64,000 nt of DNA from Gammaproteobacteria bacterium (GCA_030652335.1 JAUSAW010000006.1:1-64000), one strand, 5' to 3'; shown: positions 18,380 through 27,337, counted from the first letter of the stretch. Made by a program: numbers and translations. The notes: a model not told the origin generated them from the sequence alone.

Positions 18380-19059
18380 ACGGAACGTTTTAGCTGCAAA
18401 TAATACAAAGCCAGGGTAATGCTAAGACCCAAATAGGTACCGGCAATAACATCGCTTAAAAAGTGATAGTTAGCCCCGATTAAGCAACCCGCTAGCAGCA
18501 ATAATAAAATGCCGCTAATCCAGCGGTAAATAGGGAAATACAGGCAGACGGCGCATAATGCCGCCGTAAACACACACATATGCCCCGATGGAAATCCACC
18601 GCCATGTAAGAAATGAAACCCATAGCGGCTAGGATCTTGTAAAAATATAAGGGTTTTGCCCTGATAATATCGAGGCGCATAGCGGCCGAATAAAAACTGC
18701 AGTGAGGTCTTAACGAAAAACGCCACACTTACGCTACCACAGACTAAGCCTAGGCAACGAACTAAGCGGCTATTATGGCCCTGCATTTGGTAATAAAAAT
18801 AAATGGCAAAGGTCGGCAATAAGGCACAATACACGAGCTGAGTAATAATAAGATCCACGTCAGAGGAAAAACCAGGAGCCTTATGCAAACCGAATTGAAA
18901 TACCCAGACCGATAAACTCTTATCGATGAAAAAATAGCTTATTAGCAACAGCACTAAAACTACCGGCAGACTAATCACAAGGTATCGAATCGGCGCTTTC
19001 AACATAGCAAAACTCATGGGGGAAATGTCTTTAATGGTAGCATAAAAAATGGCCGGCAT
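18376..19059 (-). CDS. PAP2-family membrane phosphatase
   Basis: A polytopic PAP2 phosphatase of 227 residues with about six membrane spans. The three family motifs are present: K117...R126-x2-P129 (KTSLQFLFGRYAP), PSGH at 157-160, and H199-x3-D203 (YHFLSDVIAG). Members dephosphorylate undecaprenyl diphosphate, phosphatidylglycerol phosphate or lipid A; the substrate cannot be told here. The gene overlaps the end of convergent sbcB by four bases. The start is uncertain: no ribosome site precedes 19059, and ATGs at 19017 or 19005 are alternatives. Confidence 0.85.
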   Translation of the reverse strand: MPAIFYATIKDISPMSFAMLKAPIRYLVISLPVVLVLLLISYFFIDKSLSVWVFQFGLHKAPGFSSDVDLIITQLVYCALLPTFAIYFYYQMQGHNSRLVRCLGLVCGSVSVAFFVKTSLQFLFGRYAPRYYQGKTLIFLQDPSRYGFHFLHGGGFPSGHMCVFTAALCAVCLYFPIYRWISGILLLLLAGCLIGANYHFLSDVIAGTYLGLSITLALYYLQLKRSV

Positions 19060-19111
19060 TAGGCAAATGTCGCCTAAATGTATAAATATTTCACTTTTTC
19101 TATGGCCGCAA

Positions 19112-19140
19112 TTTACACAGTCTTTAAGCTGCTTTATATT
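19112..19140 (+). promoter_or_regulatory. Probable glnA promoter
   Basis: TTTACA (19112-19117) and TATATT (19135-19140) are separated by 17 nt, a good sigma70 arrangement, ending 30 nt before the glnA start with AAGGAG between. No sigma54 element (GG-N10-GC with TGGCAC/TTGC) was recognised, so this glnA is probably not NtrC/sigma54-driven from this site. Confidence 0.5.
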
Positions 19141-19170
19141 AGACAGTTATTATAAATAAGGAGTATTTCG

Positions 19171-20658
19171 ATGTCTTCAGCTCGGTCACCGGCTAAAAAA
19201 GCCCCAATAAAAGCATCCACCAAAACCGCGGCGGCTCATCACTCCGATAAATCTTTTCAGGCTGTGGCTAAGATTATTAAACAAAATGAAGTGGCCTTTG
19301 TAGACTTACGCTTTACCGATACTCACGGTAAAGAACAGCATGTAAGTCTGCCTGCCCATGCGGCCGATGCCGATTTTTTTAAATTTGGTAAAATGTTCGA
19401 TGGCTCATCGATCGCCGGCTGGAAACCTATTCAAGACTCTGATATGGCTTTAGTCCCCGATGCTTCTACGGCAGTAATGGACCCTTTTGCGACGGCCCCC
19501 ACCTTACTAATACGCTGCGATGTAATAGATCCGGCTACTAATGAAGCGTATACCAGGGACCCCCGCTCAGTGGCGAAACGCGCCGAGCTCTATTTGCAAT
19601 CGACCGGTATTGCCGACGAATGTTTAATGGGGCCTGAGCCTGAATTTTTCGTATTCGACGATGTGCGTTGGAATATCGATATGCGCGGCAATAGCTATCA
19701 GATCGACTCGGTAGAAGGCGCCTGGAATAGCAACACCACCTATCCCGATGGTAATATCGGACATCGCCCTGGTGTAAAAGGCGGCTATTTCCCAGTGCCT
19801 CCTGTCGATTCCTCACAGGACCTTCGCTCCGAAATGTGTACGGTTTTAACCCATCTGGGCTTAGTGGTCGAAGCGCATCATCATGAAGTCGCTACCGCGA
19901 ATCAAAATGAAATCGCCACTCGCTTTAATACCCTGACCCGCAAAGCCGATGAAATCCAGATTTTAAAATATGTCGTGCATAATGTGGCCCACAACTATGG
20001 CAAAACCGCGACCTTTATGCCCAAACCTATGGTTGGCGATAATGGCTCAGGCATGCACTGTCATCAATCCTTATCTAAAAATGGCCGCAATATATTTGCA
20101 GGCGATCATTATGCCGGCCTCTCTAAAGAAGCCCTATATTATATCGGCGGCATTATTAAACATGCCAGGGCCATCAACGCCTTTACCAACCCAAGCACCA
20201 ATAGCTATAAACGCTTAGTGCCGGGGTTTGAAGCGCCGGTTATTCTGGCCTATTCCGCTCGGAATCGCTCGGCTTCTATCCGTATTCCCTATGTGGCTAA
20301 TCCTAAAGCCGCCAGAATCGAAGTACGCTTTCCCGACCCTACCGCCAATCCTTATCTAGGCTTTGCAGCCATGTTAATGGCAGGACTCGATGGTATTCAA
20401 AATAAAATTCACCCAGGCGATGCTATGGATATGGACCTGTATGAGTTACCTGAAGCCGAGCTAGCTACCATTCCAACTGTGGCTCATTCTCTGGAACAAG
20501 CCTTAGCAGCGCTCGATATGGATCGCGAATTTTTAACGCGTGGCGGCGTATTTACCGATGAGATGATCGACGCTTACATTAAGCTTAAAATGCAGCATGT
20601 CACCAAGCTTAATATGACCGTGCATCCTATTGAGTTTGAATTATATTACAGCTTATAA
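19171..20658 (+). CDS. glnA: Glutamine synthetase type I (with N-terminal extension)
   Basis: Glutamine synthetase makes glutamine from glutamate, ammonia and ATP. The sequence carries [11 protein letters not shown], the metal/ATP site [21 protein letters not shown] and NRSASIRIP. Tyr424 in DMDLYELP corresponds to the adenylylated Tyr397 of E. coli, so GlnE-type control is likely. At 495 residues it exceeds the usual 468 by an Ala/Lys/Ser/Thr-rich N-terminal tail of about 27 residues ([20 protein letters not shown]...) that is not part of the fold. No internal ATG near the normal start exists, and AAGGAG precedes the listed ATG, so the extension seems real. Confidence 0.96.
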   Translation: MSSARSPAKKAPIKASTKTAAAHHSDKSFQAVAKIIKQNEVAFVDLRFTDTHGKEQHVSLPAHAADADFFKFGKMFDGSSIAGWKPIQDSDMALVPDASTAVMDPFATAPTLLIRCDVIDPATNEAYTRDPRSVAKRAELYLQSTGIADECLMGPEPEFFVFDDVRWNIDMRGNSYQIDSVEGAWNSNTTYPDGNIGHRPGVKGGYFPVPPVDSSQDLRSEMCTVLTHLGLVVEAHHHEVATANQNEIATRFNTLTRKADEIQILKYVVHNVAHNYGKTATFMPKPMVGDNGSGMHCHQSLSKNGRNIFAGDHYAGLSKEALYYIGGIIKHARAINAFTNPSTNSYKRLVPGFEAPVILAYSARNRSASIRIPYVANPKAARIEVRFPDPTANPYLGFAAMLMAGLDGIQNKIHPGDAMDMDLYELPEAELATIPTVAHSLEQALAALDMDREFLTRGGVFTDEMIDAYIKLKMQHVTKLNMTVHPIEFELYYSL

Positions 20659-20718
20659 AAAGGTTAAATTCTAGCAAGTAATACCCTATCATGGCCGTGT
20701 TTATTTAAGGAAATACAT

Positions 20719-22056
20719 ATGGCCATGGGATTGGATGAAATTAGAAGCTATTTGGTAAAATTTGAAGCCCAAATAAATAATCTGCATACGCTGCAACTTG
20801 ACTTGCATAAAGCCCGAGTCGATACCTATTTAGCAACAGTTAGGCTGCTATCAGCCCAAACTACTCGCATAATAACGGCTGCAAGCGCTCCTATTTCTGA
20901 TTTACAAGAAGCTCTATCAGAATGCTGCAACAGCCTTGGCCGATCGCTGGCTCAACTCGATCATTTACAGTATCAAATTACCCAGACTAAAAAAATATTA
21001 AGCTCTAAATTAAAGCGAACCCTACCCAGCATTTCCGAGGGTGAAAAAGCAGAACTTGAAGCCACAATAAAGCATAAAGATAGTTCAGTCTCTGTATTAT
21101 CTCCTGTTGAAGAATGCGATCAGATCTCGGAACTATTATCAGCGATTCATCACAACCAACAGCATTTTATTAAAAGTGCTAAGCTTTTTGCAGCCACAGA
21201 TTTTATTAGTCCTGAACTTGCCAAGCAAGCAAACTGTACTACGTATTTTGATATACTCAATATCGTCTACCCCATTAAAATTATAAGCGATGCCGAGCAT
21301 GGAGTGGGCGGCATGCGCCATGATTTACAGCCCATTATTACCGAAATGCTTAGAGCAAAACTGGCTGAAATTAAAGTAGCTGAGGCCGAATTGCCAGCGC
21401 CATTTGATAATGCTGCTTATCGTTATTTAGCTGAAGAATTGGATACCGTTTTTAACTTTATGTTTTCAGCCAGAGGTAATAAGGTTCAGTTGGCCGGTAA
21501 AGCCCAGTCTATTGATGCCGAGGATGCCGTTGAAGTTTATAAACCAGCGGCTAATGAATTAGCCAGGAAATTTTTAAAAACCTCGTTATCGAATTATTTT
21601 TTAGCGCGAAGGGCTGAAGGCTATAGTAATCAAATTTTAGAAAAAGGCTGCCAACTTTCAGACAAAGAACTCGAAATTAATAGCCAAATAAATCGTTACT
21701 ATCAAGCACAATTTCACACTATGGAACCCCATGATAGGTTTGATGAAGATCTAGCCACTGCTGCCATCACTACTCAACATCTTCTTATACTCGAAATAAC
21801 TAAACTTGAAACTGAAAAAACTAAACTGCTACAAGAGTATGAGGCTTTAATCGATACCATGGAAAATCACAAAATTCCCGCCATTAATCAAAGAGTAGAG
21901 CATCTAAAAACCATAGGCTTGCGTAGCCATCGTTCAAAATTCGCTACAGAAGTTAAGGATGTTGAAACTTCTGCCTGTGCCACACCGCTTATGAATTTAG
22001 GGCGTACTAGAGTGTCAAGATTTGCAGATTCACCCACCGAAGGGCCTAGCACTTAG
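20719..22056 (+). CDS. Unknown coiled-coil protein
   Basis: I do not recognise this 445-residue protein. It is soluble, with helix-forming, charged sequence throughout; probable coiled coils lie about 10-50, 85-120 and 350-395 (EITKLETEKTKLLQEYEALID). A less polar middle (130-250) contains three of its few cysteines. The last 45 residues are Ser/Thr-rich and disordered-looking (TRVSRFADSPTEGPST). No signal peptide or membrane span is seen. AAGGAA precedes the ATG at good distance. It lies 60 nt after glnA and 70 nt before the GltB-like gene on the same strand. It could be a lineage-specific structural or effector-type protein. Confidence 0.65.
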   Translation: MAMGLDEIRSYLVKFEAQINNLHTLQLDLHKARVDTYLATVRLLSAQTTRIITAASAPISDLQEALSECCNSLGRSLAQLDHLQYQITQTKKILSSKLKRTLPSISEGEKAELEATIKHKDSSVSVLSPVEECDQISELLSAIHHNQQHFIKSAKLFAATDFISPELAKQANCTTYFDILNIVYPIKIISDAEHGVGGMRHDLQPIITEMLRAKLAEIKVAEAELPAPFDNAAYRYLAEELDTVFNFMFSARGNKVQLAGKAQSIDAEDAVEVYKPAANELARKFLKTSLSNYFLARRAEGYSNQILEKGCQLSDKELEINSQINRYYQAQFHTMEPHDRFDEDLATAAITTQHLLILEITKLETEKTKLLQEYEALIDTMENHKIPAINQRVEHLKTIGLRSHRSKFATEVKDVETSACATPLMNLGRTRVSRFADSPTEGPST

Positions 22057-22126
22057 ACTATACGTACAGGCGAAATGTAAAGCTCTGTGATACAATTCTA
22101 GTTCGTTTTTATACGAGGAAATCACT

Positions 22127-23701
22127 ATGCGTCGTAAGTTTTATCTTGCCTTTGCTATCGTACTATTAGCCATCGCTTTATTTTTAACGATGTTTCATGA
22201 TTTGCGGTGGTTTTCGGTTATTATCGTTCCGCTTGTTATCATCGGTTTGTATGACTTTTTTCAACGCTCCCATACTATTTTGCGCAATTTCCCTATCCTG
22301 GGACATATTCGCTTTTTATTAGAATTTATTCGCCCCGAGATACAGCAATATTTTATCGCCAGTGATCATTCCGAGCGCCCTTATGATCGTGAAGCTCGCA
22401 GTATCGTCTATCAACGTTCTAAAAATGTGCGCGATACCATTCCCTTTGGTAGCGATCAGGAATTTAGCCAGCCAGGTTATGAGTGGTTACTGCATTCCTT
22501 AAGCCCTAAACATGTCTCTGAAGTGGAGCCGCGCATTGTAGTAGGCGGTAAACATTGCACGCAACCCTATTGTGCCTCTCGTTTAAATATATCCGCAATG
22601 AGCTTTGGTGCTTTGTCTGCCAATGCCGTTATGGCGATGAATAAAGGCGCTAAAATCGGTAATTTTGCGCAGAATACCGGTGAAGGTGGCTTAAGCGAAT
22701 ACCATTTGCAGGGTGGCGATGTCATTTGGCAAATCGGTACCAGCTATTTTGGCTGTCGAGATAATAACGGTAAATTTGATGCCAAAGAATTTGTAGCCGA
22801 AGCGACTCGTCCCGAAGTTAGAATGATCGAAATCAAATTATCGCAAGGCGCAAAGCCTGCACATGGCGGCATATTGCCTGGCGCGAAACTCACCGCAGAA
22901 ATCGCCAGAATTCGTAAGGTGCCTATGGGTCAAGATGTCTTATCGCCCGCGGCCCATACCGCTTTTTCCACTCCAGAAGGCTTATTGCAATTCGTTCAAG
23001 AATTACGAGTCTTATCGGGTGGCAAACCGGTTGGCTTTAAAATTTGTATCGGCAGGCGCAGTGAATTTCTTGGCATATGCAAAGCCATGTTAAAAACTGG
23101 TCTATTGCCCGACTTTATAACCGTCGATGGGGCCGAAGGAGGCACAGGAGCTGCGCCATTAGAATTTGCCAACCATGTCGGTACTCCGCTAAATGAAGGC
23201 TTATTATTTGTACATAATGCTCTAATGGGTATTGGAGTGAGACAGGATATTCGCATTATTGCCGCGGGTAAAATCGCTACCGGATTTGATATGGTCTCTA
23301 AAATGGCCCTGGGTGCGGATATGTGTAATGCTGGACGCGCAATGATGATGGCCACCGGTTGTATTCAATCCATGCAATGCAATACCAATATGTGCCCTAC
23401 CGGTGTGACGACTCAAGATAAACGCCTTCAAAGAGGGTTGGTGGTTGAAGAGAAACAACATCGAGTAGCGCATTATCATGCCAATACGCTGCATAGCTTC
23501 TTAGAGCTTATCGGCGCGATGGGCTTAGATAATCCTAGCGATATTAACCCCGCCTACGTTATGCGCAGAATCGATACCCAGCATTTTGAACCGTATAATA
23601 AAGTATTCGAATATCTTGAGTCAGGCGCCTTATTAGGCTCGAGCGTTCCAGCGAGTTTCAAAAAGCATTGGGATTTAGCTCAAGCAGAGCGGTTTCATTA
23701 A
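22127..23701 (+). CDS. Membrane-anchored FMN-binding glutamate synthase-family protein
   Basis: The 524 residues resemble the FMN/Fe-S synthase domain of glutamate synthase GltB. Two hydrophobic N-terminal segments (about 5-22 and 28-43) should anchor it in the inner membrane. The barrel shows ISAMSFGALS, GEGGLSEYH, GAKPAHGGILPG and TVDGAEGGTGAAP. Three cysteines C412, C418, C423 (C-x5-C-x4-C) match the 3Fe-4S ligands of GltB. The amidotransferase and GltB C-terminal domains are absent, as is a gltD partner, so the reaction is unknown; family members may be oxidoreductases fed by an unidentified donor. GAGGAA precedes the ATG. Confidence 0.88.
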   Translation: MRRKFYLAFAIVLLAIALFLTMFHDLRWFSVIIVPLVIIGLYDFFQRSHTILRNFPILGHIRFLLEFIRPEIQQYFIASDHSERPYDREARSIVYQRSKNVRDTIPFGSDQEFSQPGYEWLLHSLSPKHVSEVEPRIVVGGKHCTQPYCASRLNISAMSFGALSANAVMAMNKGAKIGNFAQNTGEGGLSEYHLQGGDVIWQIGTSYFGCRDNNGKFDAKEFVAEATRPEVRMIEIKLSQGAKPAHGGILPGAKLTAEIARIRKVPMGQDVLSPAAHTAFSTPEGLLQFVQELRVLSGGKPVGFKICIGRRSEFLGICKAMLKTGLLPDFITVDGAEGGTGAAPLEFANHVGTPLNEGLLFVHNALMGIGVRQDIRIIAAGKIATGFDMVSKMALGADMCNAGRAMMMATGCIQSMQCNTNMCPTGVTTQDKRLQRGLVVEEKQHRVAHYHANTLHSFLELIGAMGLDNPSDINPAYVMRRIDTQHFEPYNKVFEYLESGALLGSSVPASFKKHWDLAQAERFH

Positions 23702-23717
23702 ACTCTAGGCGAAAAAA

Positions 23718-23737
23718 AGGCCTTATTGCTAAGGCCT
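23718..23737 (-). terminator. Intrinsic terminator, probably shared
   Basis: A perfect 8-bp stem AGGCCTTA / TAAGGCCT around TTGC. On the minus strand it is followed directly by seven T residues, a strong terminator for the small Lys-rich gene whose stop is 8 nt upstream. It also sits 17 nt after the rightward GltB-like gene and may serve both, though the plus-strand side lacks a good U tract. Confidence 0.85.
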
Positions 23738-23744
23738 AGTTTGA

Positions 23745-23828
23745 TTATTTATGACTTTTGGCTTTCACTTTAGTTTTCGCTTTAACTTTAGTTGCCGCAG
23801 GTTTCTTAGTAGTGGTTTTAGCTTTCAT
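23745..23828 (-). CDS. 27-residue Lys-rich histone H1-like peptide
   Basis: A small gene with ATG, an AAAGGAGAC ribosome site 6 nt upstream and a strong terminator 8 nt downstream. The peptide MKAKTTTKKPAATKVKAKTK... is composed almost only of Lys, Ala, Thr and Val with repeated KAKTKVKAK units and a single Pro, like the tails of histone H1-like/Hc1 or AlgP-type proteins. It should be strongly basic and bind nucleic acid or other polyanions. No longer frame includes it. Function is inferred from composition only. Confidence 0.6.
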   Translation of the reverse strand: MKAKTTTKKPAATKVKAKTKVKAKSHK

Positions 23829-23941
23829 GTTAGTCTCCTTTGTTATTGTTTTTATTGAGTTGCATCTTATTTATAGATAAGGTTTTAAATAATTACAAAT
23901 AATAAATTTTCTTAGCAGTTCTACTGCTTTAGAAAATTATT

Positions 23942-23982
23942 ATTCTGGGAGTCTGGCTGGAAGTCGGACAACCCGGGACCCA
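23942..23982 (-). repeat. Dispersed repeat, copy B
   Basis: Gapless 41-nt relative of the hairpin repeat at 7117-7157, with 29 of 41 identical positions by hand alignment. The central stem is degraded here (GTCTGGCTGGAAGTCGGAC still has partial symmetry). A further small hairpin with stem CCCCGT/ACGGGG lies at 24021-24036, just past the stop of the 807-residue gene and without a U tract. Confidence 0.45.
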
Positions 23983-24076
23983 TAACAAGAATAAGGCTTA
24001 TTCCAACTATATACTTGAATCCCCGTTGTTACGGGGAGAAGACCATAGCTAATAACGCAGCCAAAGAATAATGATG

Positions 24077-26500
24077 CTAGGCAAATGCTTCTTCAAGAAA
24101 ACTGAATAGATCCTCAGCAAGTGTATTAGTTTTAGCTGGAGTCTGAAGATGATCAAAAAATACGCCTCGCAAGCTTGTGGATCCTGGAAGGCTTTCACCA
24201 ACCTGCCGCCCCGTTTCCGCAAGCTCCAATCGCCTACCGGAAGTCGCCCCAGCCGCAGAATAACTTCCATCCACAGGCTCATCCACAACAGTTTCAATGC
24301 TCCAAGTATCACCGCTGTCGTTGGTTACAACTAGTATAGGGTGAAATGGAGGCGGTCCTCCATATTGTCCTGCAACAACACAGGAAAACTCTACGCTGTT
24401 TTCTTTGCAATCTATCGCATTGAAAGACGTAGATATAGGAAGGTTTGCAATAGTTTGTAAAACCCAGCTCTCTCCTCCATTTTTGGTTTGATATATATGA
24501 CCACCGGATCCAATGGCTATACCATTAATGGCTAAGGTAGTTGGATGAGTAATGAGTTTTATAGCATTAAGACCGCCCGTGCTTGGAAGAACAAGGGATT
24601 CCCAGCTTGTGCCATTATTAATACTTTGAGCTATATAGTATGAGGTTGATGCCATTCCTGCCGCGGCATACATAACATGAGTACCATTTGAAGCGCCGCT
24701 CACGGTACGCAACGTACTACTAGCTGGACTGTTTAGTATTGTAGGCATACTCCACAACTGCCCATTTGAACTTTGTATTATAAAACCTTCATTATTTGAC
24801 TGTCCAACTGCTACCAATCCGGTGTTGGCAAGAACTAGGGCTCCGTATAAATCACCCGGTTGTAAAGATGAAAGACTAATGGGAGTCCAAGTCATTGCAC
24901 TGTCGGTGCTTAAATAAAAGAGTATTGTAAAGCTGGGAGTTGTCCCTACCGCTATACAAATGGCTTCTGAACCAAAATCACCACAGCCTGCGCCATTAAA
25001 GGCCGTACCGCTTACCATCCCTGGTAAGGATGCCATTTCCCAGTTAACTCCGTTAATCGCTTTAGCTATAATAGCAATCCCGGTAGCACTTTGGCCTACA
25101 GCAACGCCGACTGTCGTACCAGCAGAAGCACAACCTGCACCAAAAAATGTACCAGCAACTATTCCCATTACAGTTGGCGATATCCAATTTAGTCCATTAT
25201 TAGTGGTCTGAGCAACGTAAGCGTTATTGTTATCAGCTATCCCTGAAGTAATGGCAAGATTTGCCGTAACACATGCCGCATACAGTGATGTGCTAGCTGG
25301 GGGCCCGTCAATTGCCTGTACGCTCCAATTTCCGCTATTTTTACTTTGAGCGAGAAAACCAATTTGAGGGTCAACAGACTGATCTTGACCGACTGCTATT
25401 AATAAAGATTGAGGCACCGGCGAACTAGATGGTGACGAGGTTGGGGTCGGTGTTTCTATTATGCTGGGGCTTGGAGTAATGCTTGCTGTTCCTGTTGCAC
25501 TGGGGCTTAGAGTAGAGGTCCAGGTTGGCGTCTCAGATTCAGTAGGTGATGTTGTAAGAGTTGGTGAGCTTGAGCTAGCTGCTGAAGCTGTCACTGTACG
25601 CGTTGCAGTACCTGAAGTCGTTATAGAGAGTGTTGGTGTTTCTGAAAACGTCGCTGTCGAAGTTATAGTGGGTGCAGGCGTTCCGGTTGGGGCCATACTA
25701 AGCGATGGCGTACTAGAGCTAGCTGCTGAAGCTGTCATTGAAGCTGTTGCAGTATCTGAAGGCGCGAGAGTGGGTGCAGGCGTTCCGGTTGGAGCCATAC
25801 TAAGCGATGGTGTGCTAGAAACCATAAGCGATGAAGTCGGTGTAGCAGTAGCTGTTATGGCTGAAGTTGGCGCTATAGTTGGCGTCAGAGTAGGCGTTAC
25901 TGAAATACTCGCTATATTCGATGATGCAAGAGAAGCAGAAGCTGTACTTGAAGGCGATGGGGTTATAGATGATGTTACGGATGGTGACTGTACTATTTCA
26001 GGAATATTGGTATTAAATATTGGCCCTATATAACCACGCCCACTGTATGTAAACCCAGCGAGTTGATAAACTTGAGTGCCTGACTGAGTCGCCACAATTC
26101 TAACCGCAAGATTGCAACTTGACCCCGCTACGAGAGTATCTCCACATGGGTTGACCCCTGCCGTAACCCAGCTTAACGGTGCTTTTAGTTCAATAAGTTT
26201 ATAATCAACACTTTGGCCTAAATTATTGATAGCTGAAAAAGTATAGGTAGCATCGGTTCCCAAAGGAGTGGTTGCAGGAACTAAAGGGGTAAAATCTGAA
26301 TAATCAACTGGATTTATACCATAGGGCGCACCAGCAAAATTATAATGGCTTTCAGGGGTGGGACTTGAACTAATAGACCACACTGGACTTGTGCTAACCT
26401 GACTCGATATTGGTGAAAAAGGGCCAACTGTTTTAGTAGGATTTTGGAAATAGCATAAGGCGGCATTAGCAAGGGTAAACGCTTTTTCAAATAATGTCAT
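24077..26500 (-). CDS. Large Ser/Thr/Pro-stalk protein with Asp-box propeller
   Basis: This 807-residue protein is built in blocks. Residues about 45-165 look like an Ig-like/HYDIN-type domain (NPCGDTLVAGSSC). About 170-365 is a mucin-like stalk of Ser, Thr, Pro and Ala with internal repeats. About 368-740 holds eight Asp-box-like units (for example TTNNGLNW, SINNGTSW, TKNGGESW, TNDSGDTW), suggesting a BNR/sialidase-like or YCF48-like beta propeller. A 55-residue tail ends EDLFSFLEEAFA. No clear cleavable signal peptide is seen. It starts 15 nt after the stop of a beta-barrel gene. Catalytic sialidase residues could not be identified; adhesion or scaffold is as likely. Confidence 0.8.
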   Translation of the reverse strand: MTLFEKAFTLANAALCYFQNPTKTVGPFSPISSQVSTSPVWSISSSPTPESHYNFAGAPYGINPVDYSDFTPLVPATTPLGTDATYTFSAINNLGQSVDYKLIELKAPLSWVTAGVNPCGDTLVAGSSCNLAVRIVATQSGTQVYQLAGFTYSGRGYIGPIFNTNIPEIVQSPSVTSSITPSPSSTASASLASSNIASISVTPTLTPTIAPTSAITATATPTSSLMVSSTPSLSMAPTGTPAPTLAPSDTATASMTASAASSSTPSLSMAPTGTPAPTITSTATFSETPTLSITTSGTATRTVTASAASSSSPTLTTSPTESETPTWTSTLSPSATGTASITPSPSIIETPTPTSSPSSSPVPQSLLIAVGQDQSVDPQIGFLAQSKNSGNWSVQAIDGPPASTSLYAACVTANLAITSGIADNNNAYVAQTTNNGLNWISPTVMGIVAGTFFGAGCASAGTTVGVAVGQSATGIAIIAKAINGVNWEMASLPGMVSGTAFNGAGCGDFGSEAICIAVGTTPSFTILFYLSTDSAMTWTPISLSSLQPGDLYGALVLANTGLVAVGQSNNEGFIIQSSNGQLWSMPTILNSPASSTLRTVSGASNGTHVMYAAAGMASTSYYIAQSINNGTSWESLVLPSTGGLNAIKLITHPTTLAINGIAIGSGGHIYQTKNGGESWVLQTIANLPISTSFNAIDCKENSVEFSCVVAGQYGGPPPFHPILVVTNDSGDTWSIETVVDEPVDGSYSAAGATSGRRLELAETGRQVGESLPGSTSLRGVFFDHLQTPAKTNTLAEDLFSFLEEAFA
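25572..25818 (-). repeat. In-frame repeats in the stalk-coding region
   Basis: Two nearly identical segments of about 49 nt start at 25668 and 25770, exactly 102 nt (34 codons) apart, coding SSTPSLSMAPTGTPAPT twice. Another shared block (GAGCTAGCTGCTGAAGCTGT on the plus strand) starts at 25572 and 25716, 144 nt (48 codons) apart. Both spacings keep frame, so stalk length can change by recombination without disrupting the gene. Confidence 0.75.
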
Positions 26501-26515
26501 AATGATTTTCCTTTA

Positions 26516-27337
26516 TCAAATTTTCCAATTTAAACCCAGCATTACTGTTTGGCTGGAGAGTTTAAATTGTGGTGGAGAAGTCAAAGTCGCGTCATTGGCA
26601 GGATTGACTGTCATGACTATGTCGCCTAGATTGCTATAAAGATATTCTAACGACACCTGTAAAGATGGGGTAATATCCATTCGAACGCCTGCTCCCAAGT
26701 CATAAGCAAAGCTGCTTTTCGTGTTAGCATTTAATAAAAGGGGACTAGAGGCAGTACCTGGTAACGCTGTTTCTTGATAAGCACTCGAATTCCAGGCAAT
26801 ACCAGCACCTAAAATGGGATAAAATGACATTTTATCATAGCTAACGAGTCCGGGCTTGGCATCTAACATTAATCGGGTGCTTCTAATTGGAGCGCTAAAG
26901 TTAAATGTGTAATATAGGGGGTTTTGGTATTGATATACTTTTCCATTGATCGTTTCAGAACTTCGATAAAAATTTAACTCAACTAATAAATCATTAAAAA
27001 ATTGTCGATGACTCAAACTATCGGCAAAGAAATGATAACCCATACCTAGTTTCCATACCGGAGTACTTGAAACATGTTGGGTAAGAATACTATCTATTTC
27101 ATCCGGTGGAGTGAAAATAGGAATGACAGTAACGGTGTCATTAGCCTGAACCCAATTAGGGCCTACTGCCGCAGAAATTTCGACATTGCTGAGTGCATCT
27201 TCGCTTGAGGCCATCGCAGAAAGTGATGCACAAGGTATAAAAGTTAAAGCGGCTATATAGGCGTATTTTAGGCCAATAGCTCTTACATTTATTACACGTT
27301 TAGACCCATGGTTTTTTTTAGCAGTAACATAGGACAT
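26516..27337 (-). CDS. Outer-membrane beta-barrel protein (Omp25/OmpW-like)
   Basis: A 273-residue secreted protein with a long basic N-region, hydrophobic core (YIAALTFIPCASLSA) and likely cleavage after AMA near residue 45. The mature part alternates polar and aromatic residues in strand-like segments, with turns typical of an 8-stranded barrel (VWKLGMGYHFF, FAYDLGAGVRMDITPSLQVSLEYLYS), and ends QTVMLGLNWKI. Which barrel family is not certain. AAGGAAG lies upstream of the ATG. It is followed 15 nt later by the stalk-propeller gene on the same strand, so co-expression is probable. Confidence 0.75.
   Translation of the reverse strand: MSYVTAKKNHGSKRVINVRAIGLKYAYIAALTFIPCASLSAMASSEDALSNVEISAAVGPNWVQANDTVTVIPIFTPPDEIDSILTQHVSSTPVWKLGMGYHFFADSLSHRQFFNDLLVELNFYRSSETINGKVYQYQNPLYYTFNFSAPIRSTRLMLDAKPGLVSYDKMSFYPILGAGIAWNSSAYQETALPGTASSPLLLNANTKSSFAYDLGAGVRMDITPSLQVSLEYLYSNLGDIVMTVNPANDATLTSPPQFKLSSQTVMLGLNWKI

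Noticed and set aside
24021..24036. Hairpin after the 807-residue gene as an intrinsic terminator
   Set aside because: The 6-bp stem lacks a U tract on the minus strand, so termination is not supported.
25461..26033. 190-codon plus-strand Val/Gly/Ala-rich frame
   Set aside because: It is the antisense of the Ser/Thr/Pro stalk; its odd composition follows from the stalk's codon use.
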